64,000 bases of DNA from Blasia pusilla (taxonomy: Eukaryota > Marchantiophyta > Marchantiopsida > Blasiales): contig CM114272.1 of the NCBI GenBank assembly GCA_050084515.1, positions 4,402,001-4,466,000 of the forward strand, written 5' to 3'. Below, piece by piece: positions 1 to 13,318 of this stretch. Within the stretch, counting starts at the first letter, position 1. Each line of letters opens with the position of its first letter. A model generated the notes under the pieces. That model did no database searches. It had not been told where the DNA came from and saw only the letters and a program-made list of their open reading frames with translations. The translations under genes were made by a program, and so were the position numbers.

Positions 1-3000
1 TGAGCTGCAAACATATTCTTGGCTGGCAGTGGGGAAGCTTTGCAGACGTTGTTAACATTCATATCGATATGGTAGTAAGCACTCACACTATATGATAATT
101 TCTCCATACTTTGCTTCCACCCATCCGAGTCACTAGCCCCTTCCAAACGTAGCGCGGGCTCTACGTATGGTGTGAAGGCCACACGTACGAGAAGCAATAC
201 TTGATGACTGGAGTCTATGACTCCCCCCCTCCCAACATACACCATTCAGTTAAAGGAGTTCAGCCTCGTAATGTTTGGCCTAACATCTCTCCACTTCTCG
301 TTTTATGCACCAACTCTCTTCGAGCAGTTCGGGATCACGGTTCCCTCAAACTCGCTATGGAGTTAGAAGTAGTAGTAGTAGTAGAGTGCGTTTCGGAGAA
401 GAGGCAGTACGATAAGATACCGAAGAGGCCAGCATATTCGAAGGAAACTCATCTTCATAAATCCTTTCTTCTCATGAACCCTAACTCGAGCGGACGGACT
501 ACAGCGTACAGTATGTATATGATCGAGCTTGCTGATCAGGAGAATATGTATTTCCGAGCTTATTTCGCTCAGTAGGTTTGTCCTTTTCTAATGAAGCAAC
601 CGTCATATTCGCAATGAGTTCGAGTGCCGTGTCATGTTGATACATTGAAGAGGGAAATCTTGAAATAGTCTCATGTTCATGACAAAGCAGTTGGAACTAA
701 AATGTTAGCCTGTCTCTCGTTAAGTTTTCCAGATGCGCGTCTTGCTCGAGCGATACACGGAGTAGCTGTAATTTGACATCTCTATTTCACTGCTAGGAAA
801 ATTTGAAAGCCTGCAAAAACACTTGATCTGTGGTATTCCGCTGCTGGCAGAGGTAGATCTTTGACTCAATCAGCGCTTATGGAGATGTAACTCATGTCCT
901 CGACTTTGACTATTTGCTTTTGCTGAAGTCTGATTTTCAGGTATAAGTTTCAAATATGAGATTACTCTTTTCTTGAGGATTTCCCATGATCGAAACTTGT
1001 GCCTAGAGTGATACATGTCTAGTGCCGTTTAGTTTGATATATTTGGAGAAACATGACCAATTTTCTGATAAGGTTTCCGATAACGAAACTCGCACTTTGA
1101 GCTATGCGTATCCACTTTCATCTCGTTTCGATATATTCAGGGGAACATCATTCTTTTGCCTTCCGAATTTTATTTTCTCAGTACATTTCTCGTATCTCCA
1201 AATTACAGCTCGGGCTAAGGATTTACTATACCATCTCATTTTGATACATTCCGAGGTATGTATTCAAATCGTCCAAGGGCAGTAGAAACTTGAATGTTTG
1301 CTAGCACTTACAAAGTCATTCTAGCTTGTCTTTGTCGGCTAATTCACTCACGTCTTTATGCGTAGGAAATCTATCCACTGCGTGCATGTGTTCGAAAGGA
1401 CATCTTCAAACCACGGGATCTTGCTGATAAGGAAATGGAAAGTTAAGCGTCCGGTAATGATTCCACGTAAATTAAGCGCTCTACCACTCAATGCACTCGC
1501 GAGATATGATACGAATTTTTTTTGACCAACAATTGAATGGATGTTATGTTCAGCTCGTGAACAAACCGATTCATTGTAGATGTCAAACGTTTCTCCAATT
1601 GAACTGATTGTACGATCCAGTCCCAATCCAATAGTCTGCGCAGTATATAGTAGGACTCAATCGCCGACTTTCTTTCCATTCACTTGAGCATTAATTGGTT
1701 TATGACATGCAAATTGTGTATGCGTATTCGTGACAACTGGTGTCCTCTGTGTTGCGATACATACCGACAAGTTTTCGAATGTCAATTAATAAGTTTGATC
1801 ACCGTAGCCGATCTTTTTCGCTCTAGGACGAGCGTAGATCGAGGACGTCTATATCTAAACAGACAGCATCATCTGCATAGCACCGCTATTTACAGTATTT
1901 GCATTGCATTCATAGAAGAAAACTTAGAACTCAATTTTTGAATTACCCGGGCCATCTAACGAAACACGGATCGAAGTTGGTCAGGTGTGTAGATAGTTAC
2001 CTGCGTAAGAATGGAGATGTACGTTGCTGAGCCCAAATATTAAGCTTCAGCGGGAGGACTATCTATTATTGTGTCATGACAATGTTTGCCCATAAGTGAT
2101 TATTAGGACGTGGTCCTTATAGAGTTGTTTGGTCAATGTGAAGATCGATGACTTGGAAGGCACGGGAGAATTGTAGGCATGGACTGTCGTTGAAAAATGG
2201 GACGAGTATTGAAATGTAGGACTCCAGTTTTCTAGGGTGAACCTTAGCTGACACACCAACTACGAGTACGGAGGATTCTACTGCGATTCCGAGATCGATA
2301 GGGCTCAATTTTCTTAAAAAAAGATGTCTCTCCGTAGGTTTTATTCAGCTGATCCGCAGAATTCTAATATGAAGATTGTGGACAACGGTTATTCTCCAAA
2401 GTCGTTAATTAATGGCACTTGACCCGCTCCGACTTAGCTGTACAGAATCTAGCGGTTCAACATACTCTAATGTAACCTGGTAGCTCAATCGAATATCTAC
2501 AGCCTTCCATATGACCCACTGATAAGAAAAGACGAAGACTCAGAAATCTAGATTCACACTGGCCCCATCAGGAATCCTAACGAGTTTGGAAAAGTGTACA
2601 TGAGGAACAAGAGTTGCGTTGGGAAGCTTCAGGATGATAGCTGGAACCAGAGGTAAAAGCACAAGCGAAAACACGTTAAAAGGAGTTGAAGGAAAATTTC
2701 TGGAACGATTGAGGGACGAATTTGAAATTTTGATTTTCCAACGAGGAAAACTTCCTATTGATGATCCCAGGGAATTAAACTTGAAACCATCATAGAAACA
2801 TAGGAAGATGGAGGACATGAGGGTCACTGATTGCAAATAGACTTTCCGCTTACACGCAATTTCTGTCAGGGTAGAATTTGCTCCAAACAACTTACTCTTT
2901 TCTCCGTCTAACTTTCCACTTTTCACTCGAGTCCTCCTGTTTCTTTGGTCCGAGGCCTCTATAAATACTTTTGGAAGAGCTTTCACCCAACCAGCCATAG

Positions 3001-5375
3001 CTGCGATTCCCCCATGCCACACCCGAAGGAGCCTGTAGAATGAATCAACAATTTGACATGAAAGACCAACCCTCAATCGAGTTTTTGTATTTCTTAAGCT
3101 GTTTGTAAGCGATTGTTTCAGTTAGTGGTCGGATTCCATGACGGAAAGGAAAGCTCCATCATCATGCAAAAGCAACGATAAAGAGACATGAACATCGAGG
3201 AAAAAGTTGCTGCAGTCAAATTAAGTGGTAAAATTCACCACAAACTGCTTTCCCTTCTGGAACCGCTCACTGGTTTAATGACGTGTTACCACGGAGTTCC
3301 GATTAATTTCAGGACCAATATATGATCAGCTACACCAGAACTTGACATGACTCACATTCTGGCCCTACTGGAGGAGATGTCCAAAAGCCCTCCTCTTAAG
3401 CCAAAGAAAAGGACGTAGATTTGGAAACGATCGAATGAAAGCCCCGTATTAAGAAATCGGTCACGAATCGAGAAGTAATCGAAAAGAGTACTTACGCGCA
3501 GCTACAGGAGCAACAAGTTGAAGGGAAACATAAGTGGTGGAAACACATTTGAGCTAATTGACGGAGAGTTACCGGGACGATGAGGGGCAGACTTAGAGAA
3601 AAAGCCATCACTCGAACAATGAAATCTCATATCGATGGACTGATGAATTTCGATCAACCGTACAACTTATAAACCTTAACGGTATGACGTTGTGGAGAGA
3701 CCAAGTCAAGGTCGAAAATTGAACTGGCTTATTCAGCACATTTATTCAACACAACTGGAATTGAGCCTTCCTTTGGTTTAGGGTGTCCCGAAACGTTGAG
3801 CCATTGTTATCAATGGCTCAACGTTTGCTAAACTACTCTTAAACTTCCAGCATGTGCAGCACATCGGAAATCGTAGATGATAGTTGACCTAAAACTATTT
3901 CCAACGCAACCTTAAGGTTAAAAGATGTTATTTAGAGCTGCAATCTGTTTCTCAGATGATAGAAATCTCGCTCAAGCTTCGATCGCAAGGATTTCGAAGG
4001 AATACCCGAGAAATCATGAGACTAATGTAATGGTCCGCTGTGGTGCGAAATTCCGTCATAACATGATATAAGAGAATGTTATGAAGGGGATAAAATCTTC
4101 GACAAATGATTGCGTACATAAAACAGCTGTGAATCGTCGATTCATACCTCCACGGAGAAAAAGGAACTTTAGGGCCGAGGTATGGAGTATCCTGGAAAAT
4201 TTGTGAATCTTCTGGGGCAAGTTAGTGGATAACTTCGTGTCTCGCGCGACTGGTTTCTTTTTTCGGAAATTCGGAAATCTGCTCCAACTCGTTCTCCACG
4301 TCTTTCGATTAGCAGAGCAGTCAGGGTAGTTTTCCCGCATTTTCCACCGTTTGTACCTCTGCGCCAAGAAATGAATCCGACTGGACCGAATGAACTCGCA
4401 CACGATTGGACTGGCTCGTGACAGGATCGGCACGAATCAAACTTCGGCAGGTCGACCCGATCGAATCTGCCGAACAACATCCTCGCAGAAGAGCTAATTT
4501 AAATTGCGACGATTTTTAAATTACGAAACGAGCAGAATCTTCCCTTAGTCGTTGCGAATTGGACGGAGCTCGCGAGCCGTCGAAATCGAGTCACTTGAAG
4601 GCAATATTCAGAGCATTTGTTCCAACTGCGAGAAGCTTTCGGTTGCAGCTTACACCTGAACTCTACGCTTCACTGCAGATTGCGGTGGATGCAAAATATG
4701 CATTCCGTTAGCTCAAGGTCAAGGAAACTTCGCAAAACTGACTGGTGTGGCCGTGATGTCGTCGGTAAAGCCGAACTGGTTTACAAGCGTCTTACGGCGA
4801 TTAAAGGGCACTGTGTCCGTGACCACTTCTTTTAAGCGGTATCGGAATGGATCGGATCCCCCGGACCCGACCATCGAGGATCGGACGAAGAGCTTGCCGG
4901 GGGTCCAGATGACGAGCCTCGAAGTTGACATATTATATTGTGGAGCATTTCGGGTCACCGTTCGGAAGAACCTGGAAACAGCATAAATCCAAATCTGCAC
5001 GACAAACATGGAAAATTTCCGAGGGTTTCTATGATCGTTTGGGTGAGTGTAGTCTCGAACTGAACGGCGTCTATTTGACTCGTGTACGTGGGAGAGAATG
5101 ACACTTGGGCAAGAAAATTCCTTGTGTGCACTGTTGATCTCTTCGTATATCTAGAGATGCGTTGCAAAAGCTTTCATGCGTGAAACTTTCAACAAGCGCA
5201 AGAATTTATATCGAATTTTGCGTTGTGATAGTCTTATTGTGCCGATGACGGCCGTAAGGATGTATGTTCAGGTCTATATGCCAGGCGTAGGGCATGAGAA
5301 CTCGGGAAGTCCGATTCCCCATTCATGCTATGCGGTGCGTGATAAATTATTCATCATGTCCTAATCTCTCCCCCC
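1..5375. other. Left flank, no recognisable gene
   Basis: I see no recognisable gene here. Several open frames exist, the longest being 2540-3076 on the minus strand (178 codons, opening with TTG) and 201-575 on the plus strand, but none shows a domain or motif I know. A short AGT trinucleotide run lies at 368-384. Base composition resembles the right flank (after 56.8 kb) and differs from the AT-rich left part of the transposon island. Confidence 0.5.
3791..3826. repeat. Perfect 16-bp inverted repeat, 4-nt loop
   Basis: The arms are 3791-3806 (AAACGTTGAGCCATTG) and 3811-3826, fully complementary around the loop TTAT. It lies in unique-looking DNA with no gene assigned. It could fold as a cruciform or as an RNA hairpin; the arm is shorter than a usual plant microRNA duplex. 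Confidence 0.85.
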
Positions 5376-5551
5376 AATGTCCGGGGAGAACCGGGGTTAC
5401 GTGTTGAGAATTTGGTTTCCGATTCAGAAACCAAAAACCGAGGGTCCAGGGAGGGTGTCCTTTTCCTCTGTATTCGTATCTGTTTAGCCGGCTGAATGAC
5501 GAAATCGACCGGAAATGTACCGGTTGTCACGAAAAAACTCCCCGGACCCAG
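5376..5551. mobile_element. hAT-like MITE, copy 1
   Basis: This non-autonomous element of about 176 bp has inverted ends: GTCCGGGGAG at 5379-5388 and CTCCCCGGAC at 5538-5547. It is flanked by an 8-bp direct repeat, CTCCCCCC, at 5368-5375 and 5552-5559; because both flanks are C-rich the exact edge may be off by one base. Two further copies sit at 56577-56764 and 58741-58885, sharing the left block AACCGGGGTTAC (or a shortened form) and the right block AAAAAACTCCCCGGACCC (or close variants). Eight-base target duplications and a right end reading CAGGGTCCGGG inward in the best copy fit the hAT superfamily. It has no coding capacity. Confidence 0.75.
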
Positions 5552-5944
5552 CTCCCCCCTACTTTCGTCCGGTTGACGTGTTCGTATTCGGAAAGGTGTT
5601 ATCTCCAAGTGATGACGGCAGTCTTCATCCTTACGTAGTACGTACGTTGGATCTTGTGCTTGGAAATAAAGTCTATTCTCTCCCATTTCGAGCAATTGGT
5701 CAGGTGCGGTTTCCAATGAGAGATCAGGGGTTTCTCACTCCCAGAGTCCCAGTACATACTACATCTACGCCCGCAATTAAAATCTTGAATGTCAACGCCC
5801 GATCTTTACGGAGAAACGTCACCCCAATCTGCGTTATGACGCTGGACAGAATGTCTCACCACTGGCGCGATGGTTGTACTTCGTGAGTAAACACCTCCAC
5901 GAGCGGGATTTCGGGACCTTCCGATTTACAACTGACATGAAAAC

Positions 5945-6115
5945 GGATATTCTAGTGGATATTCCATATGCCGCTAGCTGCCACCAGTTCTCTGCGGGTG
6001 CGTGGTGGCATGGGTGAAAGCCTTCCCCACTTACGCCCTCACTGAACCAGCTGGACTGCGTTATCATACCGCATAGTTTCCTCGGTGTAAGATACTCAAG
6101 ATCCGTGGCATATAC
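5945..6115. promoter_or_regulatory. Cluster of three P1BS-like sites (GNATATNC)
   Basis: GGATATTC occurs at 5945-5952 and again at 5957-5964, and GCATATAC at 6108-6115. All three fit GNATATNC, the element bound by PHR1-type phosphate-starvation regulators. They lie about 1.65-1.8 kb upstream of the transporter start codon. Chance predicts about one match per 4 kb, so three within 171 bp is suggestive. The distance would be normal if the gene has an intron in its 5' untranslated region, which I cannot confirm. Confidence 0.45.
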
Positions 6116-7759
6116 CATGGAGTGTTGCGTGACTGCTTCTTCGACAGAGATGCTACTTCCAGGAAAGGCATGCGGCAAGAGTTGACTTCGGGTTTCGCAG
6201 TCCGTTTGCAATTGATCATAACTTGCCGGGAGCTTTTCCCGCGACAAGGCAGTGCTGGTTCACGAACCCCTTTCCAGATACCATACACAAAGAAGCGCGC
6301 CGGCAAATGTTCCCGTCAAACTCGAAACGAGACATGAGTTCGTGATCTTAACCGGCTTGCTTCCTTCGCCAATTTCAACCGTCTAGTTTAGTCATGCCTA
6401 AGGATGTCCCCAAATCTACTACTATTCACACGTACCTCTAAACTTGGAGGCTACCACATAGCCGGAACGCCAGACTATGGGTTACTGTCGTGGAGCCATA
6501 CGCCACACGGAACGCAAACTGCGTTGTAAAGTTTAGGGATCTTCCTCCCGTCAACTATGCTTTGGCCTTATACTACTCAGTCGTCCTTATTCGTACGATA
6601 CTGTATCCGCGTCCCGGATTCCCCGCTAATGAAGGGAGAATCCGGGCAAATATTACACTTCCCGACCCAATAGACCTGTGGCAAGTTGAAGAACCTGGGA
6701 GAAATCCACGGAGCCTGCGACTAGCGAAACCAAGATGGTGGACTGCCGGTGGGGACTACGGTTATTCACAAGCCGTATAGGCCCTGTGGGGTGCGCTTTT
6801 GACTCGGGCAGTAGCCCACAAGCCGAGGACCGGGTACGAAACGGGGTGGTGTGCCCGGGAAGGCTCCCGACCGGTGAATCGTTGTAGTTGGCGCAAAACA
6901 TGAGATACTTTGTCTACGAGGGTGACTGTGGAGGCGAGCACCCGAAATCCTGAGAGGGGATGCGCCTGTAAGAAAGACGGTCACGACTGTGATCCCATAG
7001 ACCCCTAGAGTTGCAGTGGGAGATACGGGGACGGGCTGTGGACCGCAGTGGCTAGCATGAATACTCATCGGGACCTCGGGTTGTAGCGTGACAACAGAGT
7101 TGCTGAAATCCTAAAGTAGAGGTGGGCCGAGTTGCGGCAAGAGTGCCGCTGGGAACACGCTTGTCAAGTTGGCCAGAACAGGTTAAAGGCAGGGTCTTTC
7201 TGGGGAAGTTGAAGGTATTATTGAGACCGGACTCTTCTGGGGCCGCTCCTTCGGCTTCTGGTGACTGCGGAAATGTCGCTCGTTCGTAATGTGTCTCGAC
7301 AACAAAACCTGCACTCGTGCATGGTGTCTCACACACTGGCTCGCTGGAGACGGGTGTGTGGTAGTGGCCTGGGGAGCTTTTGCAGAAGAGAATTCCTTGC
7401 TGTCTCCCGTGGGAAATTGAAACCAGATCTAGATCTGGTGGGAGATAAGGGAGAGGGAAGGATTTTCTGCGGATTCGAGCCAGTGCCGGTACGACATTAT
7501 TTCCAGAGTTGCTCTGTGGAGAAGGATTCTCACTCATTCTTGACATCTCAAGCCTTTCGCAGCCAGTCGAATTTGACTTCCTCGTGCCACTGAACCGGGT
7601 AATTCCGACCTGAAAGTCTTTCGGGAATGAGAGATAGTCGGGTCGGTCCTCATCATCTCTGTGCTCGTGTCATGAGATAACGGTGGATGGTTGGATAGCT
7701 GAGGTGAGGGCTGTATCAATTTAGAGGGAAGAGTTGGCGAAATCTCTGTGACAGTCACG
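6116..7759 (+). other. Upstream region of the phosphate transporter
   Basis: No separate gene is recognised. The stretch probably holds the promoter and 5' untranslated region of the transporter that starts at 7760. A perfect 18-bp palindrome, ACCAGATCTAGATCTGGT, lies at 7422-7439. I could not place a TATA box or a transcription start with confidence. Confidence 0.4.
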
Positions 7760-9579
7760 ATGACGAAATTAGGGATGGAAGTGCTGAGAACGCTCGATAA
7801 AGCAAAGACGCAGGGATACCATTTCCGGTCGATCGTGATCGCTGGTATGGGGTTTTTCACCGACGCCTACGATCTCTTCTGCATTTCAACTGTCACGAAA
7901 TTGCTGGGACGTCTCTACTACTACGATCCCGCCATCAACAAGCCTGGAGTTCTCCCCCCCGGAGTGCTGGCTGGCGTCACTGGAGTCGCTCTGGTGGGGA
8001 CGCTTCTCGGGCAGCTCTTTTTCGGATGGGCAGGTGATTACCGAAATTCACTCTTGAATCTCAGTGCAAACTTGATTTCTCAACGATTTCTAAGTATTTT
8101 CAAACTTTGAGCGTACGTACTTCATGAGTGATAAGCATGAGTTCTGTCGTGATGGTGGAGTAACGAAATTCTCGGACTCGGAATTCACCAATTCTCGCTT
8201 CCCTGGAACAATGGATTGCAGGTGATAAATTCGGACGAAAGAAGGTGTATGGAATCACTCTCATACTCATGGTCATCATGTCCATCGCCTCCGGCCTCTC
8301 CCTCGGCAGCACTGCCAAGAGCACCATGACCAGCCTGTGCTTCTTCAGGTTCTGGCTCGGCTTTGGCATCGGAGGGGATTACCCTTTGTCAGCTACCATC
8401 ATGTCTGAGTACTCCAACACCAAAACTCGAGGTGCGTTCGTCGGTGCCGTGTTCGCCATGCAGGGAGTCGGAATCCTCACGGGTGCTGCGGTCGCCATCA
8501 TCCTATCGGCTAGCTTCAAACACGCGTACCCCAGGCCAGCATTCAAGGTCGACCACATCCACTCCACTCCGCCTCAGGCAGACTTCGTGTGGCGCATCCT
8601 CCTCATGTTCGGAGCCATTCCTGCCGCGTGCACTTACTACTACCGCATTCGCATGCCCGAAACCGCCCGTTACACCGCTTTGGTCGAGAAGAACACCACT
8701 CAAGCTGCCAAGGACATGGAAACGGTGTTGCACGTCCAGTTTCAACAGGTGGGAGATGAGATGGTCAAAGCGGACAAGCAAACCGGTGCTGGAGAGCCAG
8801 TGCAGTATGGATTGGTCAGCCGCGAGTTCGTGAAGCGCCATGGTCTCCATATCATCGGAACCATGTCGACATGGTTTCTGCTTGACGTCGCGTTTTACAG
8901 TCAGAACTTGTTCCAGAAGGATATCTTCACAGCGGTGGGATGGATTCCATCCGCCAAGACGATGAGCGGCCTGGAGGAGATGTACAGGATCGGTCGAGCT
9001 CAAGCGTTGATCGCGCTGGTCTCCACCGTCCCCGGTTACTGGGTGACAGTCGCTCTGGTCGACACAATCGGAAGGAAGACTATTCAGCTCATCGGATTCT
9101 TCTTCATGACATTGTTCATGCTGATTCTGACCGTTGACTACTACAAGCTGCGGGGAGCGCCGTGCTTTGATAACAAGGACAAGTACTGTGGAGGAAACCA
9201 CTTCGCATTCATCGCCTTTTACGCGCTCACCTTCTTCTTCGCCAACTTCGGGCCCAACGCAACGACGTTTATCATTCCCGCCGAGCTCTTCCCCGCGCGG
9301 TTGAGGTCCACATGCCACGGAATTTCTGCCGCTGCCGGCAAGGCTGGTGCCATCATCGGAACTTTCGGATTTCTCTGGGCCAGCCAGAGCCCTCATCAAG
9401 GCAAGCAGGATCATGGATACCCCACAGGAATTGGAATCAGGAAGTCGCTGTTGGTGCTCACCATCACCAATGCCTTCGGTATTTTCTTCACTTTTCTCGT
9501 TCCTGAGACCAAGGGAAAGTCCCTGGAAGAGCTCTCCGGAGAAGCCGAAGAGGAAGAGAACAACGCCAGAAACTCCTGA
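7760..9579 (+). CDS. PHT1: PHT1-family high-affinity phosphate:proton symporter
   Basis: This major-facilitator protein takes up inorganic phosphate with protons across the plasma membrane. It has two exons, 7760-8033 and 8222-9579, giving 543 residues, a usual PHT1 length. The ATG at 7760 places TDAYDLF at residues 34-40, where family members have it; the ATG at 7775 is less likely. The family signature [13 protein letters not shown] is at residues 142-154, and Asp35, Asp38 and Asp144 match conserved positions. Hydrophobic segments fit 12 helices with a charged central loop. The C-terminus has [15 protein letters not shown] and an acidic tail. The frame is intact, and it is the only clearly functional host gene in the window. 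P1BS-like sites upstream suggest phosphate-starvation control. Family assignment is firm; which paralog it is remains unknown. Confidence 0.96.
8034..8221 (+). other. Intron of the phosphate transporter
   Basis: This 188-bp phase-1 intron begins GTGATT and ends TTGCAG. Splicing joins the G at 8033 to GT at 8222-8223, making a Gly codon followed by DKFGRKK, the conserved loop between helices 2 and 3. Without splicing the frame stops at about 8110. Confidence 0.93.
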
Positions 9580-11998
9580 GCGGTCGTGGACGTCTCTCAG
9601 AATTCTCTGTATTCGTTGACACAGAATATGCAAAAAAAAGTCGATATGCAAACGGATCTGGATATTTTTTCAACGTCTGCAGATCGAGGAAATAGTGATT
9701 CGATGACACTTGAATCCATTGAGTGATTCAATTACACTTCGCCTCCGGGAGAGTATTCTTGTAACAGAGCGGTCAAAGGCTCTTGCATACGGGCCGAACC
9801 GGATGTACCGGATCCACCTTCAATTCCCGCTGGACTCGAGAGTTCATACAGCTCTTCCGTTCTTTCCCTAAGCCCTTTTTCATTAGTTTTCTGAGAGCTT
9901 CTAAAATCTTATTCTGGATAGGTCGGTCCATTCGAGATTTTTAACAGGAATATTTATATGTTCATGTTTGTATCGACAGTGTTTCAGTAGAACGTACCCA
10001 CGTCGCTCATTCTAAACTCATGGCCTAAGTCCGTAGATATAGTATATATAATTGATCTAGATGTGGGGCGTTCTGCTATACTTGAAGCTTGTTCAAACCA
10101 AGTTCACAAAACAATGTTACGGTAGATGTTTTATCACACTAGAGTTGTGACGGTGCTGCCTGGACATATACAGATTCTTATCATTTGAGACCTCATACGA
10201 CAGTTTGATAGTGTGCAGTTTGAATTTAAGACACTGAATCTAGCGCTAGCTGGAAAACTGTTTCTCATTTGGCCTTTCAGGAATAAATTTTCAGTAAAAA
10301 GTGTATAAAATTGGTTGCGCGTGAACCTGGAAAATTCGAGTAAACTGTCTTGAGCTCATGCTGAATTACAAGCCTTGTGGTGTTAAAGACGATATTTCAA
10401 TCTTCTGTTTGGTTATGGGCTTTCGTAAAAGAGTTTTCTTGTCGGGTTCGAATCGGAAAATTTCCATGGGTCACACAATTAGAACCATGTTTCCTCGGCC
10501 TGTGATGAAGCCGCTCTACTTTGAAGCGAGACGTCAGGATGGAACCAGTGGAGCTCAAAGGGAGAAAGAGCACAGTTTTGTTTTCTAGAACTACCAAATT
10601 CCGGCCTCAAAATTTAATTCGATGTTCCATACCCTCAACTCTGAACTCAAAGGCGGACTTCTATTGAACTACGGCTGCAATTTCACTGCAAAATTCCTAG
10701 ACTACATGAATGCTCTCCCGTGCTCTGTAAATCATTCCATTCCTATCCGACAGATGATTACCCTCATTCGCGCTCTATGCGCAATCGATGCCCACGTCAG
10801 TACAGAATAGTTACTGGATTGATCCTTTACGATCTGGCCATCATCCCATGATGAAAGAATCCATGTTACCGTATGGAAGTACACGGGGTATGAATGGAGA
10901 AAAGAATCACGTTTGGCGACGTTAGGGTGGAACGCAATGTGGGCGCTTGATAAAGGCCATGAGAAACGGTCCTCTGCCGCATCACACACTCCAGCCCACA
11001 TTCCGATGCGTCACCCGCGTGGGGCCCACGGCATCCCACTCAGCCCTTCATCCGTAGAGCCGTAGATAGCGGGGGCAAAGTTTGACTCAATTGCCTTGTC
11101 CCCTTCCGAAAGGTGCCTCGCGACCGCTTTAAAATAGAATATGTTGTCCATCAATCCCTAGATTTGGCCCACGACTTCACTAGTCGTACCGCCTATAACA
11201 GGTCATGTTAACGAAAGGATGAATAATGAACTTCAATAAACGCTTCAGAGATAAACCCGCAGAGAGAGCAAAACCCGGAGGCCATAACCGGCCCTGAAAA
11301 GAAAGAAGGGGGCCTTCCCCTATCGACGAAACTCAGAGAGCAGCAGAGACAAACCTGGACAGGAGTGGTGGGCTAGTTAGCGGGAGGAAATACAGAAGAT
11401 AGATGAAAGAACCCATCGGGAGTAGAGTGGGAACATCAATGAGAAAATAGGGAGGGAAAAAAGAATCCGTTGAATGTAACCTGACTCAGCATTACTAGGC
11501 TATATCCCGTAAGAATTCTTGAAATAAAATAAAAAAACTCCCCGTCTCATCTTCCTTTCCTCCTTCACTAGTAAAACCCGTAAGGGACCGTGCACGGATC
11601 CCTTATTAATACTTCGTGTTTAATAGAAACTCTCCTTACCAATCGTTAGGACCCTTTTATAGGACCCCCCCTGAAATGACCAAAAGTACTACGCTCGTGG
11701 GAAACGATATAGACTTAGTTTTAGTATATAGATTTATCTTGACTCTCTCCTCTAACCTTCAATTTAACTCCTCCTCTTCGTACCTTAACTTAATTCTGGT
11801 GCCGACACTTGTCAAAACTAGAAGAGCCCTCGGCATGAGGTGTCAGATAGCATGAGGAGAGATTCTCTAATCTTATCTATTAATGCTGTAGATTAGCAAA
11901 TTACATATGACTACCACACAGACAAGTTAAAATAGCTCACTCCTCGCACTAACTAACCGAAAACTGATGAGACTTCAACAAAAACGCTCGATGGAAAA
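9580..11998. other. Intergenic region downstream of the transporter
   Basis: I see no convincing gene. The first few hundred bases presumably include the transporter 3' untranslated region. Short open frames at 10358-10588 and 10622-10810 carry no recognised motif. From about 11200 the sequence may be the decayed interior of a minus-strand copia element, given the primer-binding-like site at 11999-12011. Confidence 0.4.
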
Positions 11999-12011
11999 CC
12001 TCTGATACAAA
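11999..12011 (-). other. Possible copia primer-binding site, minus strand
   Basis: On the minus strand this reads TTTGTATCAGAGG, matching the core GTATCAGAG of the initiator-tRNA primer site usual in Ty1/copia elements. Just upstream on that strand is CCATACCA, which could be an LTR end. No matching LTR pair was found by eye, so this is tentative. Confidence 0.3.
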
Positions 12012-12592
12012 GTGGTATGGAGAGAAAAAACAAAAACCCGTGGGCTAAAATACTCCGCCGTTGGGACGTCCTCCGAAGTCCGGCGTGGAAGGAGACATAT
12101 AAGGGTATTCGGAGAAAGGGTCCGAACTTCCGAAGCTAAAATGAGACGGAGTCGCGAAGCTCTGTCTCCTCGGGTTAAGCGACCTCCGCGTGTCCCCAAT
12201 CCTCAGCGCAATCTTGAGAAGAAGTTCAGATGTTGGACTCAGGAAGGAGACCCGACCAAACACCTCTGACCCCAAGAAGCGCATATAAGAACACTGAATA
12301 TATCCGCCGTCTTTGGCGACTACTGTCCCTGTAGGCAGACGACAGAACACTTGGAGCTAGTGATAAAATCCAGTTTGGGGGATAGTTTCCCAAAAGTGGA
12401 ACCTTGAACTTCGAGTCTTAGACGACGGAGCTGGCGTTCCCCATTCGGTAGACACCCGAGAGTTTGTGGATTGTAGGAGAGGTACAGGTACGGCGTACGC
12501 TGTCTCCCTATACCATTATACCGTTTGGATGCAGCAGTCCTCTTCCTTCCTTCCATACACTGAGTTGCTCTTCGTCTTCACTTGCTCTCCTC
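12012..12592. other. Possible LTR remnant, otherwise unassigned
   Basis: If the site at 11999-12011 is a primer-binding site, this would be the 5' LTR of a minus-strand copia element. Open frames on both strands (12012-12269 plus, 12045-12350 minus) show no domain. I found no second copy in the window. Confidence 0.2.
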
Positions 12593-13318
12593 GGGAACTT
12601 CTTTTTTTTTTCCCATATAAAGTTATTTATTCTATCAAGAACAAACTTCAGAAAAGACAACAAGTTTGCTATTTTTTTTTTCTTTTATCTAAGTCTAACA
12701 TGGTAGTAAGCAGAGTTTTTAAAATTAAACTTGTATATTTAGGTGAGAATGCTCTCTTTTTTTTATGAGAAAAAAAAATCTAGTATTAATAATTATGAAT
12801 CTTTTTCCTTTGAATATGGAATTACATTTTGTCTTTTTTTCCTTATTAGTTCAAGAGAAAAAACATTTTTTTCGACCCAAATATAAAATTATTCTTCTAT
12901 AAATATTTTTCAGTTAAAAATATTCTAAAAATATCAAATTTTATATTTTCTGTATTTTTTAAATATTTTAGAATTAAAAATCCTGCGAGTCTAATTTTAG
13001 CAAAATTTGGGGATGAAATTTCACTTTTTCACACTAGTTCCTTAGGGTAATATACGGGTTACCTAAACGGACCTTTTTGACTTTGGACCTACTTAAAAGA
13101 AAAAGATTCATAATTATTACTATTAAAAAAAAATATTTTTTTATTTTTAACCAATAAGGCATTCTTATCCAAATATAAAAACTGATTTTTCAAAACTTTT
13201 CTTATTACCATGTTAGAATTAGAGAAAAGGACAAAAAAAGTTACATACTTAGTGCCTTTTATGAAGCTTTTTCTTAATAGAATAAATAACTTTATACAGG
13301 AAAACATTAAAAGTTCCC
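12593..13318. repeat. Long inverted repeat (foldback element)
   Basis: The arms at about 12593-12811 and 13095-13318 are diverged reverse complements of each other. Shared blocks include GGGAAC, TTTATTCTAT, the stretch around CTAACATGGTA, and a block ending in GATTCATAATTATTA. The arms are about 220 bp and the spacer about 283 bp. The whole is AT-rich and codes for nothing recognisable. It fits a foldback or MITE-type DNA element, and its transcript would be strongly double-stranded. Confidence 0.7.

Noticed and set aside
2540-3076. 178-codon minus-strand frame as a gene
   Set aside because: It opens with TTG, has no recognised domain, and its neighbourhood shows no promoter or splice structure I can support.
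8503-9651. 382-codon minus-strand frame over the transporter
   Set aside because: It is antisense to a conserved transporter exon and has no motif; a codon-bias shadow.
10444-10454. tRNA B-box-like GGGTTCGAATC
   Set aside because: No matching A-box or cloverleaf could be folded around it.
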